Assembly (NCBI GenBank): GCA_031290295.1
Contig: JAITNT010000163.1
Span: 1 to 5,610, forward strand
DNA: 5,610 bases
Reading direction: 5' to 3'
DNA from: Clostridiales bacterium
Lineage (GTDB): Bacteria > Bacillota > Clostridia > Christensenellales > DUVY01
Below, piece after piece: positions 1 to 5,610 of the stretch (position 1 is the first letter of the stretch; every line of letters begins with the position of its first letter). The notes beneath the pieces were generated by a model. The model ran no database searches and was not told where the DNA came from. It saw nothing but the letters and a program-made list of their open reading frames with translations. The translations under genes were made by a program, and so were the position numbers.

Positions 1-25
1 ACGTAAAAAATAATAAAAAATACTA

Positions 26-63
26 AAAGCCCGTGCGCCGGTTTGACCGCCGGCGCGGGCTTT
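26..63 (+). terminator. Probable intrinsic terminator hairpin upstream of the GH3 gene
   Basis: Positions 26-33 (AAAGCCCG) pair with 56-63 (CGGGCTTT), and 36-41 (CGCCGG) pair with 50-55 (CCGGCG). A TG bulge lies at 34-35 and an 8-nt loop at 42-49. This gives 14 base pairs, mostly G-C. On the plus strand only three T's follow before CGTATGTC, so the U-tract is weak. On the minus strand the hairpin is followed by a long T-rich run (complement of 1-28), so it would stop leftward transcription better. It most likely ends the unseen upstream gene or insulates the GH3 gene. Its direction of use is inferred. Confidence 0.6.
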
Positions 64-71
64 CGTATGTC
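43..71 (+). promoter_or_regulatory. Possible promoter of the GH3 gene, overlapping the hairpin
   Basis: TTGACC at 43-48 matches five of six bases of the sigma-A -35 consensus. TATGTC at 66-71 lies exactly 17 bp downstream but matches the -10 consensus at only three of six positions. Transcription would start near 77-78, leaving a leader of about 20 nt with the ribosome binding site almost at the 5' end. The -35 box lies in and beside the loop of the terminator-like hairpin. The weak -10 makes this tentative; the real promoter may lie left of the window. Confidence 0.25.
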
Positions 72-79
72 TTGTAAAC

Positions 80-85
80 GGAGGT
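80..85 (+). promoter_or_regulatory. Ribosome binding site of the GH3 gene
   Basis: GGAGGT is a near-perfect Shine-Dalgarno sequence, 12 nt before the ATG at 98. The spacing is slightly long but workable. No other in-frame start lies closer, so it supports the ATG at 98. Confidence 0.8.
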
Positions 86-97
86 AATTAATAATTT

Positions 98-3000
98 ATG
101 AAAAAACCTGTTAACGCTATAAAATTCGTCTGGAAAAACAATAAAATCTGGCTTTTGACGGCAAGCATTGTCATGGTATTTGTTTTTACGGTGACGATGG
201 TCTTAACGCAAAACCTGTTTCTGCGCAACACGCTTAATACCGTTCTTCTCGGAGAGCGGCGCGTGCTCGTTTCCGGCGATCCGTCCAAATACCGGTATTT
301 CACCGCGGACGAAAACGGATTCGTCTATTACGATACCGCGGATTCGGATTTCGGCTCCAAAGCGAAAACGTTCGCCGAGGCTAACAAGCTCAACGAGAAA
401 ATCGTCGAGGAGGGCATCGTACTGTTAAAGAACGAGAGCGAAGCCCTGCCTCTTTCGGCGGGCGCGAAGATAAGCGTGTTCGGCAAGAATTCCGTGAATC
501 TCGTTTACGGCGGTACCGGCTCCGGCGGCGGCAACTCCGCGACTGCGGCTACGGTCTACGGCAGCCTGGAGGCGGCGGGGTTCGCGGTTAATCCGACGCT
601 CAAAACGTTCTACGAAAGCGCCGCCTCCGGCGGCGGGCGCGGCAAAAGCCCCGCGATGGCGTCTATTCCCGCCGGGCTGATAACGGGTGAAACGCCGCAG
701 TCGAGATATACCGATTCCGTAAAGCAAAGCTACGCAAGCTACAAGGACGCCGCGCTTATAGTAATATCGCGGGTCGGCGGCGAGGGCTGGGATCTTCCGC
801 GCACGATGAAAACATCGTTTGACGCCGGGGCGAATAAGGTTGACGGGGCGGAGCGCGCGGACGATCATTACCTGCGCCTTGACGCTAACGAAAAGGCGCT
901 GATTTCCGAGGTTTGCGCCAAATTCGACAAGGTTGTGCTCGTTGTGAACTGTTCCACGTCGTTCGAGCTGGGCTTTTTGGACGACGGCACATACGGTATC
1001 GACGCGGCTTTGTGGATAGGGAATCCCGGAAACAGCGGAATCAACGCGCTCGGACGCATTTTGAAGGGCGACGTGAATCCTTCCGGACGGTTGGTCGATA
1101 CGTACGCGCGCGATTTTACCAAGGATCCGACATGGTTTAACTTTTCTAACAACAGGGTGTCGGGCGGCAACAGATATACTCTCGGCACGAGCGGTCAGAA
1201 CGCTTATTTTGTGGAATACGAGGAAGGTATTTACGTAGGCTACCGCTATTACGAGACGCGCGGCTATGTTGAAGAAACCGTTTACGGCGACGGACAGTGG
1301 TACGGCGAAAACGTCGTGTTTCCTCTGGGGTACGGCTTGAGCTATTCGACCTTCGACTGGTCGCTAAAAAGCTTTACGCCGGACGGAGAGCTTTCAAAGG
1401 GCGGGGAAATAACCGTCGAAATAGCGGTCAAAAATACCGGCGATAAACCCGGGCAGGACGTCGTTCAGCTGTATTTTTCCGCGCCGTACTATGACGAGGG
1501 TATCGAAAAGGCGCACGTGGTTTTGGGCGATTTCGCCAAAACGCCCGTTCTAGCCAAGGGCGGGGAGTGTACCGTGACGCTTAGCCTGAAGGTTTCGGAC
1601 ATGGCGTCGTACGATTACAACGACGCTAACATGAACGGCTTTTACGGATATGAGGCGGAGGCGGGGGAATATGCCGTCTATGTCGGCAGGAATGCCCACG
1701 ACGCGTGGGCGTCGGATAATCCGATTGAGCTTTATTTCGATATCGACGCGGCGGGCGGCTTTTTGTACGGTATCGATCCCGTCACCGGGTACGGCGTTAC
1801 AAACCGTTTTGACGACGTGAGCGGGCACTTCCAAAACGCGGACGGGAGCGTCAAAAACCTGTTGAGAAGATTTGACTTTGACGCTACGATGCCCGAGTCG
1901 CCTACGGCCGCCGAAAGAGCCGTTACGAGCGCGTTTATCAGCTCGCTGAATTACAAAATCGAGGATACGGCGGAAAAGCCCTGGTACGTCGCGGAGGAGG
2001 ACATGCCGGTTCAGGGCAGGGAGCCTGCGGCGGACGACCTCGCTTATATGCTTTATGACCTTATCGTCCGCGACGAACAGGGCAACGTAAGCGTCGATTA
2101 CGACGACGAGCGCTGGGATAACCTTTTGGACAGGCTGACGACGGCGCAGATGGCGGCGTTGATCGGCACGGGAAACTTTAACACGATGCAGCTTGAAAAT
2201 ATTAACAAGCCCAAAACTACCGACCCGGACGGCCCGGCGGGCTTTACGAACTTTATGGGCGATCCTACCGTATACGATACCTGCTTTTACGCGAGCGAAT
2301 GCGTGATTGCCGCCACTTGGAACAAGCTTTTGGCGCACGATATGGGCGTAATGGTAGGAATCGAGGGGCTTTACGGCAACGTAAAGGGCGACGGCAGGCC
2401 TTACAGCGGCTGGTACGCGCCCGCGGTAAATATTCACCGCTCGCCTTTTTCGGGGCGGAACTGGGAGTATTATTCCGAGGACTCCTTCCTGTCGGGCATT
2501 ATGGGCGCGCACGTCGTTCAGGGCGCCAAAAGCAAGGGCGTTTATACCTATGTCAAGCATTTCGCCTTGAACGATCAGGAGACTAACCGCGATACGAACG
2601 GTCTTATAACGTGGGCGAACGAACAGAGTATGCGCGAAATATACTTAAAAACCTTTGAAATTATCGTAAAGGTCGGTAAAACCACGGGAGCGATGTCGTC
2701 CTTTAACAGAATCGGAACGGTTTGGGCGGGCGGCAGCTACGAGCTTTTGACCGAGGTTTTGCGTAACGAGTGGGGCTTCAGGGGCACGGTAATCTCGGAT
2801 TATAACCTATACGACCATATGCCCGCCGACCAGATGATCCGCGCGGGCGGCGATTTGAATTTAACGCAGGATCGCAAACCCTCCGCGGACGCCGCGTCGC
2901 TTTCGGCAACTCAGGTTTCGGCGCTTAGAAAAGCGACCAAAAACATTCTTTACACGGTCGCCGGCTCGAACGCGATGAACGGCATGGGCGACGGCGTCGT

Positions 3001-3133
3001 TTGGCGGTATGCGATGCCGGTTTGGGTTATATTGCTTATCGTCCTTAATCTTGTACTGCTGGCGGGCTTTGCCGCGTGGGGCGTATTTTCGATTAGAAAA
3101 AGCCTGAAACGACAAAAATCCGTACCGGCGTAA
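98..3133 (+). CDS. Membrane-anchored, domain-permuted GH3 glycoside hydrolase (beta-glucosidase-like)
   Basis: This 1011-residue protein probably removes terminal beta-linked sugars from glycosides at the outer cell surface by the retaining GH3 mechanism. Domain order is reversed relative to most GH3 enzymes. GH3_C comes first (about 95-418, opening at EEGIVLLKN and closing at PLGYGLSYSTF). An Fn3-like domain follows (about 419-545), then a linker, then the GH3_N barrel (about 680-955). Established permuted relatives are the beta-glucosidases of Ruminococcus albus and Butyrivibrio fibrisolvens. Expected key residues are present: the nucleophile D901 in VISDY, acid/base E229 in SRVGGEGWD (like the GEGYD of Thermotoga neapolitana Bgl3B), D711 in DGPAG, and K820-H821 in KHFALNDQETNR. 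A hydrophobic helix at about 18-37 follows a Lys-rich N-terminus, and a second at about 974-998 precedes IRKSLKRQK. Both ends should be cytoplasmic, with the catalytic body outside. The start is set by GGAGGT. Substrate (glucoside, xyloside or other) cannot be read from the sequence. Confidence 0.96.
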   Translation: MKKPVNAIKFVWKNNKIWLLTASIVMVFVFTVTMVLTQNLFLRNTLNTVLLGERRVLVSGDPSKYRYFTADENGFVYYDTADSDFGSKAKTFAEANKLNEKIVEEGIVLLKNESEALPLSAGAKISVFGKNSVNLVYGGTGSGGGNSATAATVYGSLEAAGFAVNPTLKTFYESAASGGGRGKSPAMASIPAGLITGETPQSRYTDSVKQSYASYKDAALIVISRVGGEGWDLPRTMKTSFDAGANKVDGAERADDHYLRLDANEKALISEVCAKFDKVVLVVNCSTSFELGFLDDGTYGIDAALWIGNPGNSGINALGRILKGDVNPSGRLVDTYARDFTKDPTWFNFSNNRVSGGNRYTLGTSGQNAYFVEYEEGIYVGYRYYETRGYVEETVYGDGQWYGENVVFPLGYGLSYSTFDWSLKSFTPDGELSKGGEITVEIAVKNTGDKPGQDVVQLYFSAPYYDEGIEKAHVVLGDFAKTPVLAKGGECTVTLSLKVSDMASYDYNDANMNGFYGYEAEAGEYAVYVGRNAHDAWASDNPIELYFDIDAAGGFLYGIDPVTGYGVTNRFDDVSGHFQNADGSVKNLLRRFDFDATMPESPTAAERAVTSAFISSLNYKIEDTAEKPWYVAEEDMPVQGREPAADDLAYMLYDLIVRDEQGNVSVDYDDERWDNLLDRLTTAQMAALIGTGNFNTMQLENINKPKTTDPDGPAGFTNFMGDPTVYDTCFYASECVIAATWNKLLAHDMGVMVGIEGLYGNVKGDGRPYSGWYAPAVNIHRSPFSGRNWEYYSEDSFLSGIMGAHVVQGAKSKGVYTYVKHFALNDQETNRDTNGLITWANEQSMREIYLKTFEIIVKVGKTTGAMSSFNRIGTVWAGGSYELLTEVLRNEWGFRGTVISDYNLYDHMPADQMIRAGGDLNLTQDRKPSADAASLSATQVSALRKATKNILYTVAGSNAMNGMGDGVVWRYAMPVWVILLIVLNLVLLAGFAAWGVFSIRKSLKRQKSVPA

Positions 3134-3178
3134 ACGGACAAAAAACCGCGGCAAACGCATGAAGAAAATATGGTGAAT

Positions 3179-3202
3179 GCCGTTTCGCTATAGCGAAACG
3201 GC
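3179..3202. repeat. 24-bp perfect palindrome
   Basis: Two 12-base arms (GCCGTTTCGCTA and its exact complement TAGCGAAACGGC) meet with no spacer. As RNA it would be a stem with a tight loop from the central bases; as DNA it could be a two-fold protein site. A G-rich run, not T's, follows it, so it is not by itself an intrinsic terminator. Confidence 0.75.
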
Positions 3203-3272
3203 GGAGGGGGAAAAGCGTAAGAGCGCCGCGGGATTTATCCCGTGTGCGGTGTAGCTTGGTCCCCCGGGAAGT

Positions 3273-3304
3273 CGGGGCAAACGCATAAAAATGCGTTTGC
3301 CCCG
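3273..3304. terminator. 14-bp perfect hairpin, possible transcription terminator after the GH3 gene
   Basis: Positions 3273-3286 (CGGGGCAAACGCAT) pair without mismatch with 3291-3304, leaving an AAAA loop at 3287-3290. It is the most stable hairpin between the two genes and is the best candidate for the 3' end of the GH3 transcript. The downstream sequence CAATATAACACCCTTT is AT-rich but has no T-tract, so it may act as an RNA 3'-end stabiliser instead of a strong terminator. Confidence 0.45.
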
Positions 3305-3326
3305 CAATATAACACCCTTTATAAAT

Positions 3327-3360
3327 TATATACAAAAAAGGCTGTAAATAATTGTATATA
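3327..3360. repeat. AT-rich inverted repeat upstream of the Ppx/GppA promoter
   Basis: TATATACAA at 3327-3335 is inverted as TTGTATATA at 3352-3360, with a 16-nt spacer. Seven T's (3361-3367) follow. It could be an operator just upstream of the promoter at 3379-3407 or a weak terminator. The low-complexity AT composition means chance is a real alternative. Confidence 0.3.
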
Positions 3361-3378
3361 TTTTTTTGATTTTGGGTC

Positions 3379-3407
3379 TTTTCAACGGTGCTCGTATGTG
3401 TTACAAT
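3379..3407 (+). promoter_or_regulatory. Sigma-A-type promoter for the Ppx/GppA-maf operon
   Basis: TACAAT at 3402-3407 matches five of six -10 bases and is preceded by TGT at 3399-3401, an extended -10. TTTTCA at 3379-3384 matches four of six -35 bases at the ideal 17-bp spacing. Transcription would start at about 3413-3415, giving a leader of about 100 nt before the GTG at 3516. Confidence 0.55.
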
Positions 3408-3503
3408 AGAGGAATGTTATATGCGTGTAAAAGCACAAGATAAAGGACATGCTTACGGTGCAAGACATAAATATAGGGTAGTAAATTTCTCGTTTAGGGA
3501 ATC

Positions 3504-3507
3504 GGAG
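3504..3507 (+). promoter_or_regulatory. Ribosome binding site of the Ppx/GppA gene
   Basis: GGAG lies 8 nt before the GTG at 3516, ideal spacing. An in-frame TAG at 3495-3497 rules out any longer N-terminus, so this site fixes the GTG start. Confidence 0.75.
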
Positions 3508-3515
3508 TAAAAAAA

Positions 3516-5030
3516 GTGGAAAAAATTGCAGTAATCGATCTAGGCTCGAATTCGGTAAGAATGGTGCTTGCCAACGTTATGGAGGGCGGGCATTTCGTTG
3601 TGTTCGACGAGCTTAAAGAAACGGTGCGTCTCGGGCAGGACATGGAGAAGGACGGGATTCTGAAGCCCGCGCGCATTGCGCAGGCGGTTAAAACCCTGCG
3701 GATGTTCCGCAAGCTGTGCGACGCCAACAACGTCGATAAGATATTCGCGGTGGCGACTAACGCCGTCCGCCGCGCCAAAAATCAGCGCAGCTTCCTCGAC
3801 GAGGTTAACGCTACATGCGGCTTCAGGCTTAACGTGCTTACGCAGGAGGAGGAATCGACGAGGATTTATCAGGGGGTTATTAATTCGCTCGATATCCCCA
3901 AGGGGCTTATAGTCGATATCAGCGGCAGCAGCGTGCAGCTGATTCAATATAACCGCCGTAATATTCTGAATACGCTTAATTTACCTTTCGGGTCCGTAAC
4001 GCTTACGGGGCTTTTCAGCGACGAATCGCTTACGCCCGATAAGGTCGCCGAAAAAATTGAATCCTTCATTACCGAACAGCTCGGCGAGGTCGAATGGCTC
4101 AAAAACATCGAGCCGGACGTACAGCTGATAGGCGTGGGCGGCTCTTTCCGCAATCTCGGCAAAATCAGCCGCATGTTAAGGCGTTATTCGCTCGATACCA
4201 CGCACAACTATCAGATACTGCGCGAGGAATTCGTTAACATTTACGACATGGTGCGCGTGCTCGATACGGACAAGCGTATGAAGATAAAGGGACTGTCGTC
4301 GGGGCGCGCCGATATTTTTGTGAGCGCGCTCGCTTGCGTTAAGGGTCTGTTCAACACCGTCGCGTCCCCTAAGCTTACCGTCAGCGGCTGCGGGCTTCGC
4401 GAGGGAATAATGTTCAATTACGCCGTCCCGACTACCGCGGAGAAGCCTATTTCCGATATTCTCGGGCATAGCCTGACTACCCTTATGCTGTATTTTGACG
4501 AGAATCAAAAGCATGCGGAGCAGGTTTATAATCTTAGCATGCAGCTTTTTAAGCAGCTGCGCGTACTGCATAAGCTGCCGAGGCAGTACGTCAAGGTCTT
4601 ACGCGTGGCGGCGATTTTGCACGACGCGGGCATGAGAATAAAATATTACGATCATCATAAGCATTCCTTCTACGTTATTATCAATTCTAATCTGTACGGG
4701 CTTACCAACCGCGAGCTTGTGCTCTCCGCTTTTGTAGCGAGCGCGCACCGTAAGGAGGGCTTTCAGACGGGCGACTGGCTGAAATATAAGGATATAACCC
4801 TCGAGGAGGATTTGGGGGCGGTTCGCAAGCTGGGCGTTATACTTAGAATTGCCGAAAGCCTCGACCGCTCGATGTCGGCGGGAGTCAAGGTTATCAACTG
4901 CGACGTGCTGGGGGATTCGGTAATCATGAAAACCGAGGTAGAGGGCGACTGCTCGTTAGAAATTCAGGACGCGCTCACGTCTTCCTCCGAATTCGCCAAG
5001 GCTTTCCGCAAAAATTTAGAAATTTTGTAA
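3516..5030 (+). CDS. Ppx/GppA-family phosphatase with C-terminal HD domain
   Basis: This cytoplasmic 504-residue protein has the size and layout of exopolyphosphatase/guanosine pentaphosphatase (E. coli PPX is 513 residues). Family members remove terminal phosphate from polyphosphate or pppGpp. The N-terminal ASKHA fold opens with VIDLGSNSVRMVLA (D8). VATNAVRRAKN follows, then TQEEESTRI, whose E113 aligns with catalytic E121 of E. coli PPX. The second phosphate loop is DISGSSVQ (134-141). It keeps D134 but replaces two glycines of the standard DIGGGSTE with serine and has Q141 where E150 is expected. GVGGSFRNLGKI and SGCGLREGIMF are further family blocks. The C-terminal HD region carries LHDAG (H369-D370), HHKHS (380-384) and H411, with an HD pair that E. 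coli PPX lacks (LHEVG). It starts at GTG with GGAG in front and is followed 7 nt later by maf. Family membership is firm; whether it acts on polyphosphate, pppGpp or something else is open. Confidence 0.94.
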   Translation: MEKIAVIDLGSNSVRMVLANVMEGGHFVVFDELKETVRLGQDMEKDGILKPARIAQAVKTLRMFRKLCDANNVDKIFAVATNAVRRAKNQRSFLDEVNATCGFRLNVLTQEEESTRIYQGVINSLDIPKGLIVDISGSSVQLIQYNRRNILNTLNLPFGSVTLTGLFSDESLTPDKVAEKIESFITEQLGEVEWLKNIEPDVQLIGVGGSFRNLGKISRMLRRYSLDTTHNYQILREEFVNIYDMVRVLDTDKRMKIKGLSSGRADIFVSALACVKGLFNTVASPKLTVSGCGLREGIMFNYAVPTTAEKPISDILGHSLTTLMLYFDENQKHAEQVYNLSMQLFKQLRVLHKLPRQYVKVLRVAAILHDAGMRIKYYDHHKHSFYVIINSNLYGLTNRELVLSAFVASAHRKEGFQTGDWLKYKDITLEEDLGAVRKLGVILRIAESLDRSMSAGVKVINCDVLGDSVIMKTEVEGDCSLEIQDALTSSSEFAKAFRKNLEIL

Positions 5031-5037
5031 GCCGAGT

Positions 5038-5610
5038 TTGAAATATATTTTGGCAAGCGGCTCTCCGCGCAGATTTGAACTGCTAAAAACGATAATAGCG
5101 GATTTTGTGGTTCGCCCCGCCGATTCGGACGAGAGCTTTGATCCGGCGACGCCGCCCGCGGAGGCGGTGTCGATGCTCGCTCTCCGTAAAGCGGAGGCGG
5201 TCGCGCGTACGGTCGGCGGAACGGCGGCGGTTATCGGCGCGGATACGCTAGTCTATAAGGACGGTCGGTTTTTCGGGAAGCCCGCCGGACGCGGAGAGGC
5301 GTTTTCCGCTTTGAAAACGCTTTCGGGGTCGCCGCACGAGGTTTATACCGGGGTCGCCGTAGTAGTCGGCGCGCAAAAAATTTGCCGGTGTCAAAAAACT
5401 ACGGTTACAATCGGCGTAATAAGCGACGAAACGATTTATAATTATATCGACGCGTGCGCGCCGTTCGACAAGGCGGGCGGCTACGGAATACAGGACATTA
5501 CGGATTTTGCCGCGGTCAGCTTCGAGGGCGACTACCAAAACGTTCTCGGACTTCCCGTAGAGCTTACGAAGGAAATACTAAAGGAGGCGGCGGACTGGCC
5601 ACTGTGGAAA
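5038..5610 (+). CDS. maf: Maf-family nucleotide pyrophosphatase, open at the window edge
   Basis: Maf proteins hydrolyse nucleoside triphosphates, often non-canonical ones, to monophosphate and pyrophosphate, and are linked to septum control in Bacillus. The 191 visible codons show the family signatures in order: ILASGSPRR at the N-terminus, LALRKAEAVA (K51), GADTLVY with catalytic-type D69, FGKP, LSGSPHEVYTGVAV, DKAGGYGIQ and GDYQNVLGLPVE. R12, K51 and Q152 fit the Arg/Lys/Gln set I recall for the dTTP/UTP-type (YhdE-like) subfamily, so that specificity is likely. The residue after GIQ is Asp instead of the usual Gly. The only start that keeps the SGSPRR motif is TTG at 5038; the frame is closed by TAG at 5017 and contains no ATG or GTG before it. 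It begins 7 nt after the upstream stop with only a weak GCCGAG as possible Shine-Dalgarno, suggesting translational coupling. No stop occurs before 5610; at about the normal family length, probably only a few codons or the stop are missing. Confidence 0.94.
   Translation, partial: MKYILASGSPRRFELLKTIIADFVVRPADSDESFDPATPPAEAVSMLALRKAEAVARTVGGTAAVIGADTLVYKDGRFFGKPAGRGEAFSALKTLSGSPHEVYTGVAVVVGAQKICRCQKTTVTIGVISDETIYNYIDACAPFDKAGGYGIQDITDFAAVSFEGDYQNVLGLPVELTKEILKEAADWPLWK

Larger units (their letters stand above)
3150..3304. repeat. Palindrome-rich element, possible interspersed repeat or structured RNA
   Basis: The element is bounded by GGCAAACGCAT at 3150-3160 and its reverse complement at 3291-3301, with a second direct copy at 3276-3286. 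Inside are a 24-bp perfect palindrome (3179-3202), a hairpin with arms 3224-3233 and 3238-3248 (loop TTTA, one bulged T), and GGGGGA at 3206-3211 complementary to TCCCCC at 3260-3265, which would enclose that hairpin. It ends in a 14-bp hairpin (3273-3304). Terminal inverted repeats and short length resemble a MITE or a palindromic intergenic repeat, but no clear target-site duplication is visible. A transcribed structured RNA at the 3' end of the GH3 message is the alternative. Copy number elsewhere in the genome is unknown. Confidence 0.45.
3134..3515. other. Intergenic region: palindrome cluster, then AT-rich promoter zone
   Basis: This 382-bp stretch has no convincing protein gene. From 3150 to 3304 it is GC-rich and packed with inverted repeats. 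From about 3305 to 3370 it is very AT-rich, with a short inverted repeat and a T-run. From 3379 it carries a promoter and an approximately 100-nt leader for the Ppx/GppA gene. A 29-codon frame (3421-3510) lies in the leader, but its start is poorly supported. No classic GC hairpin followed directly by a T-tract ends the GH3 gene. Confidence 0.85.

Overview
The window carries three plus-strand genes and one 382-bp intergenic region. It looks like chromosomal DNA from a Gram-positive, Clostridia-like bacterium (Bacillota), possibly an uncultured gut or anaerobic lineage. The clues are strong GGAGG-type ribosome binding sites, GTG and TTG starts beside ATG, a sigma-A-type extended -10 promoter, and a domain-permuted glycoside hydrolase family 3 (GH3) enzyme of the kind known from Ruminococcus and Butyrivibrio. 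The taxonomic call is an inference; there is no rRNA or other marker gene here.

Region 1 (1-97) is the end of an upstream intergenic region. It holds an A-rich stretch, a strong GC hairpin that looks like a terminator, a possible promoter overlapping that hairpin, and a GGAGGT ribosome binding site. Region 2 (98-3133) encodes a 1011-residue GH3 enzyme with reversed domain order (GH3_C, Fn3-like, GH3_N). It has one membrane helix at each end, so the catalytic body should sit outside the cell, held to the membrane at both termini.

Region 3 (3134-3515) has no convincing gene. Its first half (about 3150-3304) is dense in palindromes: a 24-bp perfect palindrome, nested stems, an 11-bp sequence present twice direct and once inverted, and a 14-bp hairpin. 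It may be an interspersed repeat or a structured RNA/terminator region. Its second half is AT-rich and ends in a good promoter for the next gene.

Region 4 (3516-5030) encodes a full-length Ppx/GppA-family phosphatase with a C-terminal HD domain. The usual DIGGGSTE phosphate-binding motif is degenerate here. Region 5 (5038-5610) is a Maf-type nucleotide pyrophosphatase that starts at TTG only 7 nt after the ppx-type stop and runs open to the window edge, probably lacking only its last few codons or its stop. The phosphatase and Maf genes almost certainly form an operon for phosphate/nucleotide housekeeping. The GH3 gene appears to be a separate unit for scavenging glycosides at the cell surface.

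I found no CRISPR array, tRNA, rRNA, transposase, phage gene or defence gene. The least explained items are the intergenic palindrome cluster and the altered active-site motif of the Ppx/GppA protein.
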